From Hymenobacter negativus (GTDB lineage Bacteria > Bacteroidota > Bacteroidia > Cytophagales > Hymenobacteraceae), in contig NZ_JAEDAE010000003.1 of the NCBI RefSeq assembly GCF_016056375.1, positions 558,001-622,000 on the forward strand: 64,000 nucleotides of DNA, read 5' to 3'. Positions 19,743 to 28,504 of this stretch are shown one piece after another. The notes beneath the pieces are model-generated. The model did no database searches. It worked only from the letters and a program-made list of their open reading frames with translations, and was not told the DNA's origin. How positions within the stretch are numbered: position 1 is the first letter of the stretch; the number at the start of each line of letters is the position of its first letter. The translations under genes and the position numbers were made by a program.

Positions 19743-19877
19743 GAGGCAAAAACAATCAGGGGTAAAATCAGGCCGTTTGGATGTTGCGCCAGCACTGCTC
19801 AACAAGCCGCCGCGCTGGCGAACTGGCCATTATATGCAAGTTGAAACAGTCTGCTCCTGCATTTGATTAGCGAAGCC

Positions 19878-21338
19878 TCACTTCATGGCCACTTGTTTCC
19901 AGACCTGAAAACCGTGGGGCGGCAGCGCCACGGCAGCAGCGGCTACTTCGGTAGGGCGGCCGGTGGTAGGGAAAATGGCCTGGTAAGAAAGAGAGCCATT
20001 GGGCAGCCGCAATTGGGCCGACTTATCGCTCAAATTAACCATGACTACCACAGCCGCACTGCCCTTGCTTCGTTCAAAAACCACGGTTTGCGGCGGGCTG
20101 GACAGCAACCTGAATTTCGATTTTGCATCGAAATTGGCCAATGCTGGGTGCTGCTTTTTCAGCGTCAGCAGCGTGGTGTAAAAATCCTGCAGCGGATAAT
20201 TGCCCCACGGAATGGTGTCCTTGTCGAAGAAGCGCAGGCGGCGCTTCATGGCGGCTTCCTGGCCGTTGTAGAGCATCGGGATGCCGGGCCAGAGCATGGT
20301 GAGCACGGCTTCGGGCACGGCATTTTTGCCAAGGCGCTCATACTCGCTGCCGTCCCAGGCGTTGATGTCGTGGGTGCTGGTGAAAGTCATCAGGTTTACG
20401 CCCGCCGGGTATAGTTTCCGCTCGGCGGCCCAGTAGTGGGCCAGCTCGGCGGTGGGCTTCTGCTGGCGGCCCAGGCTGTCGAGCAGGCCGTGCAGGCGCA
20501 GGGCGTAGGTGGCGTCGAAGGCCTTTTCGAGCAGGCGGGTATTGGGGTCGAATTCCTTGCGGGAAATGAACGTGGGCGGGAACAGCTCGTCCCACTCGGC
20601 CAGCATGAACACCGGTTTTATCTTTTCCAACTCGGCTCGCGTGGTGTTCCAGAAATCAGTGGGCACCAGGCCGGCCACGTCGCAGCGGAAGCCGTCGAGG
20701 TCGGCGGTTTTCACCCAGTAGGCCACGGTTTCGGTCATGTAGCGGCGCAGGGCGGGCTTGGAGTAGTCGAGGTCGATAACGTCTTGCCAGTCGGCCACGG
20801 GCGGGCGGAAATTGCCTTTCGCGTCACGGGTGTACCAGTCGGGGTGCTCGGTGGTGAGGTTGCTGTCCCAGGCGGTGTGGTTGGCCACCCAGTCCAGAAT
20901 AACGTGCATGCCAAGGCGGTGGGCGGTGCTCACGTAGTGCTGCAAATCGGCCAGCGTGCCCAGGTCGGGGTTCACGGCGCGGTAGTCGCGCACCGAGTAA
21001 GCGCTGCCCAGCGTGCCCTTGCGGTGGCTGCGGCCGATGGGGTTGATGGGCATCAGCCAGAGAATGCCCACGCCCATTTTTTGCAGGCGCGGCAAGTCGG
21101 CCTCCGCCGCCCGAAACGTGCCTTGCGGCGTGTACTGGCGCACGTTTACCTGATAGATGGTGGCGTGGCGCGCCCACTCCGGATGTCGAACGGTGAAGGC
21201 CGCCAAATCGGGCGCAGCAACCGGCGCGGCGGCCGTGTCCGCTTCGGGCTTCGGCTTAGTGCCAGACTGACAAGCCCCCAGCAGTAGCAGGGGCAAAAGC
21301 AGCACCCGCAGCGGGCGGAAAGAGGCAGGGTAGGTCAT
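19878..21338 (-). CDS. GH13 alpha-amylase family lipoprotein
   Basis: 486 residues. The lipobox LLLLGAC (Cys23) marks it as a lipoprotein, so it works in the periplasm or on the outer membrane, unlike its cytoplasmic paralogue at 16107-17450. Catalytic residues are Asp220 (GFRCDVAG), Glu248 (MLAEWDE) and Asp324 (STHDINAWDG). The linker after the Cys is Pro/Ala/Lys-rich. Expected activity is hydrolysis of alpha-1,4-glucans to maltodextrins before uptake. The two paralogues are separated by VOC, TlpA-like and nitroreductase genes, so this is an old or rearranged duplication. Confidence 0.92.
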   Translation of the reverse strand: MTYPASFRPLRVLLLPLLLLGACQSGTKPKPEADTAAAPVAAPDLAAFTVRHPEWARHATIYQVNVRQYTPQGTFRAAEADLPRLQKMGVGILWLMPINPIGRSHRKGTLGSAYSVRDYRAVNPDLGTLADLQHYVSTAHRLGMHVILDWVANHTAWDSNLTTEHPDWYTRDAKGNFRPPVADWQDVIDLDYSKPALRRYMTETVAYWVKTADLDGFRCDVAGLVPTDFWNTTRAELEKIKPVFMLAEWDELFPPTFISRKEFDPNTRLLEKAFDATYALRLHGLLDSLGRQQKPTAELAHYWAAERKLYPAGVNLMTFTSTHDINAWDGSEYERLGKNAVPEAVLTMLWPGIPMLYNGQEAAMKRRLRFFDKDTIPWGNYPLQDFYTTLLTLKKQHPALANFDAKSKFRLLSSPPQTVVFERSKGSAAVVVMVNLSDKSAQLRLPNGSLSYQAIFPTTGRPTEVAAAAVALPPHGFQVWKQVAMK

Positions 21339-21443
21339 GGCGCAAGGTAAGAGCAGGGTGATTGACTACCGCCAACCGCTTCAGCCCAGCTACAGAATCG
21401 GCTCCGACCTTCGCCGCATCGGTTTCATCCTAAGCCCTTGCCC

Positions 21444-22478
21444 GTGAAAAATCTGCTGCTGGCCGCCCCCCTGTCCTTGACCTTTTTCGGCCCCGCCGCC
21501 CACGCCCAAACTGCGGCCGTTGTGCCTTATCATTTGCTCAACACCATTGCCATCGGCGGCGAGGGCGGTTGGGACTACCTGAAAGTAGACCCCGCCGGCG
21601 AGCGCCTCTACGTGTCGCACGGCACGCGGGTAGAAGTCGTGGATTTGAAGACCCGCAAGGTCGTTGGGACTATTATGGACACGCCCGGCGTGCACGGCAT
21701 TGAGGTAGTGCCGGGTACCAATCGCGGCTACATTACCTGCGGGCGCAACAACACCTGCGTGGTATTCGATGTGAAAACCCTGAAACCCATCGGCGCGCCC
21801 ATTCCCACCGGCCCCAAGCCCGACGCGCTGCTGTATGACGCCTTCTCGAAGCGCATATTCATCTTCAGCAATGATGGCGGCAAAAGCACCGTGCTCGATG
21901 CCAAAACCGGCGCCGTAGTGGGCACCGCCGAGCTGGGCGGCGACGTGGAAGAAGGCGTGAGCGACGGCCACGGCACCATCTTCGTCAACCTCGAAAACAA
22001 GAGCGAAATAGTGGCTTTCGATGCCATGACGCTGGCCGTTCGCCACCGCTTCCCGCTGGCCCCCGGCGAAGAGCCCACCGGCCTGGCCTACGATGCCAAA
22101 ACCAACCGCCTCTTCAGCGCCTGCGCCAACGAAAAGCTGGTGGTGACCGACAGCAAAACCGGCAAGCAAATCGCCGTGCTGCCCACCGGCAAGGGCACCG
22201 ACGGCGCGGCTTTCGACCCCACCACGCGCAACATCGTCACCTCCAACGGCTCGGGCACGTTCACGGTCATTCACGAAGACGCGCCCGATAAATTCTCGGT
22301 AGTGGCCAACGTGCCCACCGCCCGGGGTGCCCGCACCATGAGCCTCGACCCGAAAACCGGCCACTTCTTCACCGTCACAGCCGATTACGGCCCCACGCCG
22401 GCCCCCACCACCGAGAACCCGCGCCCCCGGCCCGGCATCGTGCCCGGTACGTTCCGGGTGCTGGAATTTGGACGGTAG
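21444..22478 (+). CDS. Secreted YncE-like beta-propeller protein
   Basis: 344 residues with a signal peptide (MKNLLLAAPLSLTFFGPAAHAQ) and repeating blades of the YncE / 40-residue propeller type: RLYVSHGTRVEVVDLKTRKV, RGYITCGRNNTCVVFDVKTL, RIFIFSNDGGKSTVLDAKTG, RLFSACANEKLVVTDSKTGK. These proteins bind ligands or other proteins in the periplasm; no enzyme activity is expected. I chose the GTG at 21444; a TTG at 21438 would add two residues. It diverges from the GH13 lipoprotein gene, with about 100 bp between them. Confidence 0.85.
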   Translation: MKNLLLAAPLSLTFFGPAAHAQTAAVVPYHLLNTIAIGGEGGWDYLKVDPAGERLYVSHGTRVEVVDLKTRKVVGTIMDTPGVHGIEVVPGTNRGYITCGRNNTCVVFDVKTLKPIGAPIPTGPKPDALLYDAFSKRIFIFSNDGGKSTVLDAKTGAVVGTAELGGDVEEGVSDGHGTIFVNLENKSEIVAFDAMTLAVRHRFPLAPGEEPTGLAYDAKTNRLFSACANEKLVVTDSKTGKQIAVLPTGKGTDGAAFDPTTRNIVTSNGSGTFTVIHEDAPDKFSVVANVPTARGARTMSLDPKTGHFFTVTADYGPTPAPTTENPRPRPGIVPGTFRVLEFGR

Positions 22479-22499
22479 GCGAGGATGGGAGAAAAAGCT

Positions 22500-22630
22500 G
22501 TCAGCCTGAGCGGAGCGGAGGACCTTATCATGTTGAAACAGCTTGTTCTGATGTGATAAGGTCCTTCGCTCCGCTCAAGATGACAAACGGCGCGGTAAAG
22601 ATGCTTCGCTGTGCTCGGCATGACGGTCGT
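22500..22630. repeat. Compound dispersed palindrome
   Basis: Two 31-bp arms (22500-22530 and 22554-22584, three mismatches) containing AAGGTCCTTCGCTCCGCTCA, followed by a single arm of the GATGCTTCG...GGCATGACGG type at about 22600-22630. The first resembles the element at 56370-56445, the second the one at 60800-60905. It fills the space between two plus-strand genes. Confidence 0.8.
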
Positions 22631-22682
22631 TTTTCTGTTGAGTCCGTAGTTCACCTTCACCAATTCCCAACAACCCCGCTGC

Positions 22683-23426
22683 ATGTTTGCCGACTTCTGG
22701 CCCCGCCTGCGCCACGCCCTGCGAGTTCACAAGATGCTGCTGCTGGCCCTGCTGGCTGGCCTGGTGCTGCCGTGGGTGGTGTTCGTGAACGTGGCCGAGG
22801 ACATCTGGGAGCACGGCGGCTTCATCGGCGACAAGCAGATTCTGGAGTTTCTGCACGCACACGCCACGCCGGGGCTCGATAAGCTGGCGCTGGCCCTCAC
22901 CGCCGCCGGTGACCCATTGCCGATGGGGGTTCTGGCGGTGCTGCTTACCGTGGGACTGGCCGTGTGGGGCACCCGCCGGCAAGCTTGGTTTTTCGGGCTG
23001 TCGGTGGGCGGGGCCATGGCCCTGAATGTGCTCGTGAAAGTGCTGTTTGCCCGGCCCCGGCCTGCCCTGTGGCTCAGCCTGAAGCCGGCCTTCTACTACA
23101 GTTTCCCCAGCGGGCACGCCATGGGCGCGGCGGCCGTAGCCACGGCCCTGGGCTTCCTGCTGTGGCAGCACCGCGGCCACTGGCTGGCCTGGGTGCTGGG
23201 GCCGCTGTTTGCGCTGGCCGTGGGCTGGAGCCGCATGTACCTGGGCGTGCATTACCCCTCCGACGTGCTGGCCGGCTGGACGGGCTCGGTGGGCTGGGTG
23301 GCGGGGCTGCACGTATTGTTTTCGCCCGAGTTCCACGAGCTGCGGCGGTTTTGGCGCGAGGCGCTGCACCGGCGGCTGCCCACCGTGGTATCGCCGCCGC
23401 TGGAAGCGCAAAGCGCCCCGGCCTAG
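22683..23426 (+). CDS. PAP2 family membrane phosphatase (first of a tandem pair)
   Basis: 247 residues with about six membrane helices. The three-part acid-phosphatase signature is complete: KVLFARPRP, the FPSGHAMG loop and SRMYLGVHYPSDVLAGW. Such enzymes remove phosphate from undecaprenyl pyrophosphate, phosphatidic acid or similar lipids on the outer face of the inner membrane. It is followed 43 bp later by a paralogue with the same motifs. Confidence 0.9.
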   Translation: MFADFWPRLRHALRVHKMLLLALLAGLVLPWVVFVNVAEDIWEHGGFIGDKQILEFLHAHATPGLDKLALALTAAGDPLPMGVLAVLLTVGLAVWGTRRQAWFFGLSVGGAMALNVLVKVLFARPRPALWLSLKPAFYYSFPSGHAMGAAAVATALGFLLWQHRGHWLAWVLGPLFALAVGWSRMYLGVHYPSDVLAGWTGSVGWVAGLHVLFSPEFHELRRFWREALHRRLPTVVSPPLEAQSAPA

Positions 23427-23469
23427 CCCCCGCGTTGTTATTTGCCGCCGTTTAAGACCCGGCCTCTTC

Positions 23470-24111
23470 ATGCTTTCGCCTCCGCGTTCCGTTTTCAGCC
23501 CAACGCCGCCGTCCGGGGCATTGCGGTTGGTTTTGCTGTTTTCGGTCGGAATATTTGGGTGGCTCGCCTGGGCGGTGGTGCGCACCGGCGGTCTGCCCTG
23601 GGATGTTCCCATCCTCGAATTCTGGCACCACCACGCCACGCCAGCACTCGATAAAGCAGCCGTATTCCTCACCATCGTGGGCAACACCTGGCCGATGGTG
23701 GGCCTCGGGGCGCTGGTGTGGCTAGGGCTGCTGTGGCGGCGGCAGTGGCGGGCGGCGGGGGTGTGGTTTGCGGCGGTGGGCGGGTCGATGCTGCTCACGC
23801 AAATTATCAAGCCCCTGGTGGCGCGGCCGCGGCCGGCGCTTTGGGCCAGCATCCGGCCCGAGCACACGCTCAGCTTCCCGAGCGGGCACGCCATGGACAC
23901 GGCGGCCATTGCCACGGCGCTGGTGCTGCTGTGCTGGGGCGGCCGGGCGCGCGGCTGGGCGTGGCTACTGCCGCTGTTTTCGCTGGCCGTAGGCTGGGCG
24001 CGTGTGTACCTGGGCGTGCACAACCCCTCGGATGTGCTGGCCGGCTGGGCAGCGGCCGTGGCGTGGGTGGTGCTGGTGCACCTGGTGGCGCGGGGCATTC
24101 GCCGCACCTAG
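23470..24111 (+). CDS. PAP2 family membrane phosphatase (second of the pair)
   Basis: 213 residues, five or six membrane helices. The motifs are KPLVARPRPALW, FPSGHAMD and ARVYLGVHNPSDVLAGW. The third motif starts with Ala instead of the usual Ser (SRxxxxxHxxxD), but the essential Arg, His and Asp remain. It lacks the C-terminal extension of the first copy. Start chosen at the ATG at 23470, after the stop codon of the upstream paralogue; the same frame is open further upstream but only as an overlap. The pair is clearly a tandem duplication. Confidence 0.88.
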   Translation: MLSPPRSVFSPTPPSGALRLVLLFSVGIFGWLAWAVVRTGGLPWDVPILEFWHHHATPALDKAAVFLTIVGNTWPMVGLGALVWLGLLWRRQWRAAGVWFAAVGGSMLLTQIIKPLVARPRPALWASIRPEHTLSFPSGHAMDTAAIATALVLLCWGGRARGWAWLLPLFSLAVGWARVYLGVHNPSDVLAGWAAAVAWVVLVHLVARGIRRT

Positions 24112-24134
24112 CCCAGTTGTTGAAAGTCTGGCGC

Positions 24135-24671
24135 TTACTCCTGCTGCGGCGCATTCGCCTCGTACCACACGCACGGCATCCCTTCCACCAGAAACTCTGG
24201 CCCCTCGCGCAAGCCGATTTTAGTCAGAATGCGGCGCGATGCCACGTTGTGCGCGTCGGCGTAGGCGCAGATTCGAGGCAGGTGCATTACTTCAAACCCA
24301 TAATCCAGCCAGGCGCGGGCGGCTTCGAAGCCGTAGCCCTGCCCCCAGAATTGCGGCAGAAACCGGTAGCCCAGGTCGTAAAAATCGCGCTGGCCGTTGA
24401 TGGGGCCGGCTACCAGCTTCAGCCCGGCCCAGCCCATAAACTCGCCGGTTTCGCGCAGCACCACGGCCCAGCGGCCAATGCCATTGGTGGCGTACTGCTC
24501 CTGAATGTAGCGAATCATGGCCAGGCTCTGGGTCGGCTCGCTCACCATGTGCCCGCCAATGCCGCCCAGGTAGCGGTGCACGGCCGGGTCGGAATCGAGT
24601 GCGAACATGCCGGCCGTGTCGGCGTCGGTGAGGGGGCGAAAATGCAGGCGGGCGCTAGCGAAGGGCAGCAT
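24135..24671 (-). CDS. GNAT family N-acetyltransferase
   Basis: 178 residues of the RimJ/RimL-like type. It opens with ARLHFRPLTDADTAGMFAL and has the acetyl-CoA-binding region PQFWGQGYGFEAARAWLDYGFE followed by the classic LPRICAYADAHNVASRRILTKIGL. It transfers an acetyl group to an amine, often a ribosomal protein N-terminus or a small molecule; the target is not predictable. The ATG at 24671 lies 19 bp after a TACCTTCG box. It converges on the PAP2 pair. Confidence 0.9.
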   Translation of the reverse strand: MLPFASARLHFRPLTDADTAGMFALDSDPAVHRYLGGIGGHMVSEPTQSLAMIRYIQEQYATNGIGRWAVVLRETGEFMGWAGLKLVAGPINGQRDFYDLGYRFLPQFWGQGYGFEAARAWLDYGFEVMHLPRICAYADAHNVASRRILTKIGLREGPEFLVEGMPCVWYEANAPQQE

Positions 24672-24690
24672 AGGAGCAGGGGAGGAGCAG

Positions 24691-24698
24691 CGAAGGTA
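24691..24698 (-). promoter_or_regulatory. Bacteroidota-type -7 box of the GNAT gene
   Basis: Minus-strand TACCTTCG, the same octamer as before the AraC gene, 19 bp before the ATG at 24671. Confidence 0.5.
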
Positions 24699-24956
24699 CT
24701 GCCTCAGCATCGGCTGCTGGCGTGGGCCGGCTCCATCCCCAGGCCGGGATATTTGCCAAAGCAGCGGCCCGGCTGCGTACCTTCACCCCTTCAAAGTATA
24801 AAGACGAGCCGGCAAGCTACGGCTCCGGTTACAAGCCCGTCGGGCAAATTGCTCCGGTGTCCACAGCCGGAATAGTTGCCGTTCAGGTGCGTGTTGTTCA
24901 AGTGTTCTGGTCTTCCCTCAGGGCTTTTCTGTGATAGGACTTAGTATTTCTGCACC

Positions 24957-26027
24957 ATGTTGCCCAAACCGACAGCTTCCCCCTACGCGGCCGTTTTCAT
25001 CGATTTCGAGAACGTCTATTACTTTCTGAAAAACCATTTTCACGACCCGCCCGACCTCAACGACATCTGCCTCGACATCGTGCGCACCCTGCGCGAGCAG
25101 CTCAGCGACAAGGGCCTCGACAGCCTCATCAGCTACGCCTACGCCGATTTTGAGCGCCTGGCCACCGCCCCCCAGGGCGCCCTCTACCTCATGGGCGTGA
25201 GCACCCGCAACGTGCTGGGCACCGACCACAAAAACGCCGCCGACATGCAGCTCTGCATCGACGCGCTGGAGGTGATGTACACCCGGCCCGACATCGGCAC
25301 CTTCGTGCTCGTGGCCGGCGACCGCGACTACATTCCCGTGCTGCAGCACCTGCGCCGGCAGGCCCGGCAGGTGCTGGTGGCCGGTTTCCGCGAGTCCGTG
25401 TCCGGCGATTTGCTCCAGAACATCGGCTCTGCCCAGTTCATCGATGCCCGCGACTTGCTAAGCATTGAGCGCGTGGAGCAGCTCGAAAAACGTCGCGCCG
25501 ACCGCCAGCGCACCATTGAGGAAAGCCGCCGCCTGCGCGAGCAGGGCCTGGCCGGCGTGCCCTCGGCCGCCGCGCTGGCCGCCCGCGCCAACGGTGCGGG
25601 CGAGGCCACCGTGCCCCAGCCCAAAGTGGTGCCCGTGCCTTCGGCCAGCGCCCCGCGGCCCATTGTGCCGGCAGTTCCCCGGCCGTTTGTGTCGCGCGAC
25701 GACGTGCCCGAATTTGCCCCCGTCCGCCGCCTCACTACTGACATGGAGCGGCGCACGCTGGCCTTCATGCTGGCCGAGTTTCAAAAGCTCGAAGCCAAGC
25801 AGCAGCGCCGCGTGACGGAGCTGTGGCTGGGCCCGTTCATGCGCCTGCTCACCGACGAGCTGCCCGAGCTGCCCGACTACGAGCGCCGCGACCAGCTCAA
25901 CAAGCTGCGCGACGCCGGCACCATCCGCATCGAGAAGCGCGAGGGCGAGCCGCACCCGTTTTCCGTCATCGTGGTCAACTACAGCCACCCCGACGTGCAG
26001 GAACTCCACCCCGGCACCGAAAACTAG
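24957..26027 (+). CDS. NYN/PIN-like ribonuclease-domain protein (LabA-like)
   Basis: 356 residues. The first ~170 form a NYN domain: acidic residues in VFIDFENVYYF, DHKNAADMQLCIDAL and VAGDRDYIPVLQHLR match the metal-binding site of PIN-like nucleases. A charged coiled-coil-like stretch (about 170-200, EQLEKRRADRQRTIEESRRL) and a Pro/Ala-rich linker lead to a C-terminal helical domain (about 245-345) that looks like a winged-helix / OST-HTH RNA-binding unit. RNA cleavage or binding is likely. The gene is followed by a small helical protein. Confidence 0.82.
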   Translation: MLPKPTASPYAAVFIDFENVYYFLKNHFHDPPDLNDICLDIVRTLREQLSDKGLDSLISYAYADFERLATAPQGALYLMGVSTRNVLGTDHKNAADMQLCIDALEVMYTRPDIGTFVLVAGDRDYIPVLQHLRRQARQVLVAGFRESVSGDLLQNIGSAQFIDARDLLSIERVEQLEKRRADRQRTIEESRRLREQGLAGVPSAAALAARANGAGEATVPQPKVVPVPSASAPRPIVPAVPRPFVSRDDVPEFAPVRRLTTDMERRTLAFMLAEFQKLEAKQQRRVTELWLGPFMRLLTDELPELPDYERRDQLNKLRDAGTIRIEKREGEPHPFSVIVVNYSHPDVQELHPGTEN

Positions 26028-26040
26028 CCGCCCCGCCGGT

Positions 26041-26048
26041 TATCTTTG
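26041..26048 (+). promoter_or_regulatory. Exact -7 box upstream of the small helical protein
   Basis: TATCTTTG matches TAnnTTTG exactly and lies 84 bp before the ATG at 26132, just after the NYN stop codon. No clear -33 element is seen, so the call is modest. Confidence 0.4.
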
Positions 26049-26131
26049 GCCGCCGAACGGCGCGCCGGCCTCTGGCCAACGCGCGCGCCGGGGCCGTTCC
26101 CGTTCCTTTTTCATCCCTTATTTTTCGTTTC

Positions 26132-26503
26132 ATGAGCTTTATCTCCGAAGCAGAATCCAGCATTCGCCTGCTGTTCGACGTCAACAACGCAGGCTTTCAC
26201 GTTGACCCCGGCAAGGGCCTGAACCACCTCGAAAACTGGATTCAGCACCTGCGCAGCATCGACCAGCCCGCCACCCGCCTCATGGTGACCGAGCTCGAAA
26301 CCATGCGCACCCACATCAGCAACAACAACGTTGCCGGCATGGCCCAGGCCTTCCAGAACCTCGGTGAGATGACGGCCAAAGCTGCCCTCACCACCCACAA
26401 CTTCAGCGGCGAAGGCGACAAAGCCCGCGAGCTCAGCCAGAAGCTGATTGCGGCCGCCGGCAACCTGCGCCACATTGCCGCTTCGCAGGTGGTGCAGCAC
26501 TAA
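26132..26503 (+). CDS. Small all-helical protein of unknown function
   Basis: 123 residues, predicted entirely helical, with no signal peptide or membrane helix. It starts MSFISEAESSIRLLFDVNNA and contains regularly spaced hydrophobic residues (LNHLENWIQHLRSI, MAQAFQNLGEMTAKAAL) that suggest a helical bundle. I do not recognise the family. It lies 104 bp after the NYN-domain gene with its own possible promoter and is followed by a strong terminator. The ATG at 26132 is the only start that gives a sensible N-terminus. Confidence 0.7.
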   Translation: MSFISEAESSIRLLFDVNNAGFHVDPGKGLNHLENWIQHLRSIDQPATRLMVTELETMRTHISNNNVAGMAQAFQNLGEMTAKAALTTHNFSGEGDKARELSQKLIAAAGNLRHIAASQVVQH

Positions 26504-26546
26504 GCTGCGGCTTAGCCAAGTAGTGTCTGGGTTGGAGGAAGCCCAA

Positions 26547-26587
26547 CAAAAAAGAGTCAGGCTGTGCGCAGCCTGACTCTTTTTTGT
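26547..26587. terminator. Bidirectional terminator between convergent genes
   Basis: A perfect hairpin (AAAAAAGAGTCAGGCTG and complement) with A- and T-tracts on both sides, serving the helical-protein gene and the minus-strand GGT gene. Confidence 0.88.
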
Positions 26588-26606
26588 TGCCACCCCTGAA
26601 GTGGTT

Positions 26607-28361
26607 TTAGTACCCCAGCGCCGTATCGTCGCCGCGCGGGTCGGCCCCGCCTTCCAGGGTGCCTTCGGGCAAGACGTGGATGATGTCGAGCCGGCCCCAG
26701 GGCAGGTGCGGGTTGAGGTGATAGCCGCGGGCGCGCAGCGTGTCTTGCGCTACGGGCAGCAGCGCCCCGGCTTCTACCTCAATCTGGTCGGGCAGCCACT
26801 GGTGGTGCAGGCGCGGCGCGGTCACCACCTGCTGGGCATTCAGGCCATAATCAACAATGCCAATGATGCTCTGCAATACACTGGTAATGATGGTGCTGCC
26901 GCCGGGTGTGCCGGTCACCAGCGCCACTTTGCCGTTGCGGGTGAGGATGGTGGGCGTCATGCTGCTGAGCATGCGCTTGCCGGGCGCAATGGCGTTGGCG
27001 GTGCCGCCCACCAGCCCGTAAGAGTTGGGCACGCCGGCCTTGGCCGAGAAGTCGTCCATTTCATTGTTGAGGATGAAACCGGCCCCGGGCACTACCACCT
27101 TGCTGCCGTAGGCACCGTTCAGCGTTGTGGTGCAGCTCACCGCGTTGCCGAGGGCATCGACGATGCTATAATGGGTGGTTTCGTCGCTTTCGTAGCCAGG
27201 CAGGCCAGCTCCGGCGGCGATGGCGCTGCTGGCCGTGGCCCGGCCTTTGGGGCGCATGGATGCGGCCCGCTGGCGGTTGTAGTCCACATCAAGCAGCTTC
27301 TGCACGGGCACGAAACCGAAATCCGGGTCGCCCAAATAAGTAGCGCGGTCGGCGTACACGCGCCGCTCGGCCTCGGTGATATAGTGCACGGCCAGGGGCG
27401 TGTGGTAGCCAGCCTGGGCCAGGTCCACGGGCTCCAGCATTTGCAGCATTTGCAGCAGGGCCACGCCGCCCGAGCTGGGCGGCGGCATCGTAATCACGTC
27501 GTAGTCGCGGTAGTGGCCGCGCAGGGGCTCGCGCCATTTGGCTTTGTAGGCGTCGAGGTCGGCCTGGCTCACGAGGCCGCCGCCACGCTTCATCTCGCTG
27601 AGCAGCAGGCGGGCCGTTTCGCCTTTGTAGAAGCCGGCGCGGCCCTGGTCGCGCACGCGGGTGAGGGTGCGGGCCAGTTCGGGCAGGCGCAGGGTGTCGC
27701 CGGGCTGCCAGTCGCCGCCGCCGGGGCGCACGTAGGCCGGCGGGTTGCCGGGGTTGTATTTCTGAAAATCGGCGCGGGTGCGGTTGAGGCCGGCGGCCTC
27801 TTTGGCCGTGAGCGGAAAGCCCCGCGTGGCCAGCGCCACGGCCGGCTGCACCAGCGTGGCCCACGAAAGCTTGCCCAGCTGCTTGTGCAGCGTCACCATG
27901 CCGGCCACGGTGCCGGGCGTGCCCACGGCCAGCGGGCCGGCGGTGCTCAGGTCGGGGACCACGTTGCCTTGCTTGTCGAGGTACATGTCCCGCGTGGCCC
28001 CAGCGGGGGCGGTTTCGCGGAAGTCGAGCGAGCCGGCCGAGCCGTTGCGGTCGCGGTAAAGCAAAAAGCCGCCGCCGCCGATGTTGCCGGCCACGGGCAG
28101 GGCCACGGCCAGGGCAAACTGCACGGCCACGGCCGCATCGTAGGCATTGCCGCCACGCTGGAGAATCTGGGTGCCGATTTTGGACGCTTCGGGGTGAGCC
28201 GAAACCACCATGGCGTAGCGGGCCAGCCGGGGAGCAGCGGCCTTGGGCGGCGGTGTGCCCAGCGACCCCTCGAAGGCCCGCGAGGTGGACGTGACCGGCC
28301 GCTCGGCCGAGCAGGCCAGCAGCAGCGCCAGCGGAATGGTCAGTAGACGGTATTTCATCAT
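26607..28361 (-). CDS. ggt: Gamma-glutamyltransferase (lipoprotein form)
   Basis: 584 residues. The precursor is expected to cut itself before the catalytic Thr395 in ETTHYSIVD, giving large and small subunits; downstream GSKVVVPGAGFILNNEMDDFS and GTPGGSTII are the substrate-binding blocks of the family. The N-terminus MMKYRLLTIPLALLLACS has a lipobox, so the enzyme is tethered in the periplasm or outer membrane. It hydrolyses glutathione and other gamma-glutamyl peptides or transfers the glutamyl group. Start chosen at 28361; the following Met at 28358 is equally good. The upstream GTTATTTTG resembles a -7 box. Confidence 0.94.
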   Translation of the reverse strand: MMKYRLLTIPLALLLACSAERPVTSTSRAFEGSLGTPPPKAAAPRLARYAMVVSAHPEASKIGTQILQRGGNAYDAAVAVQFALAVALPVAGNIGGGGFLLYRDRNGSAGSLDFRETAPAGATRDMYLDKQGNVVPDLSTAGPLAVGTPGTVAGMVTLHKQLGKLSWATLVQPAVALATRGFPLTAKEAAGLNRTRADFQKYNPGNPPAYVRPGGGDWQPGDTLRLPELARTLTRVRDQGRAGFYKGETARLLLSEMKRGGGLVSQADLDAYKAKWREPLRGHYRDYDVITMPPPSSGGVALLQMLQMLEPVDLAQAGYHTPLAVHYITEAERRVYADRATYLGDPDFGFVPVQKLLDVDYNRQRAASMRPKGRATASSAIAAGAGLPGYESDETTHYSIVDALGNAVSCTTTLNGAYGSKVVVPGAGFILNNEMDDFSAKAGVPNSYGLVGGTANAIAPGKRMLSSMTPTILTRNGKVALVTGTPGGSTIITSVLQSIIGIVDYGLNAQQVVTAPRLHHQWLPDQIEVEAGALLPVAQDTLRARGYHLNPHLPWGRLDIIHVLPEGTLEGGADPRGDDTALGY

Positions 28362-28477
28362 TGGGCAAAATAACGCCATGTTTCAGCGGATTGCTATTGC
28401 GGGGCTGAAATTGCCGGTCAGTTCGTATAAATTGCCGTTGAGCCGCCGCAACTGCCAAGCCGGCAGTGGCGGCGCGT

Positions 28478-28485
28478 TACTTTTG
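28478..28485 (+). promoter_or_regulatory. -7 box of the branching enzyme gene
   Basis: TACTTTTG is an exact TAnnTTTG match 19 bp before the ATG at 28505. Confidence 0.55.
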
Positions 28486-28504
28486 GCCCAAACCTTCCCG
28501 CATC

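Noticed and set aside
22500..22630. Possible small CRISPR array
   Set aside because: The units are palindromic arms with different loops, not equal repeats with regular spacers, and no cas genes are present.
23209..24111. Second PAP2 gene starting inside the first one
   Set aside because: The region before 23470 is the end of the first PAP2 gene in another frame; the Met at 23470 gives a normal start.
26601..28346. A 581-codon plus-strand frame over the GGT gene
   Set aside because: Antisense shadow of a gene with an intact catalytic site; composition is typical of shadow frames.
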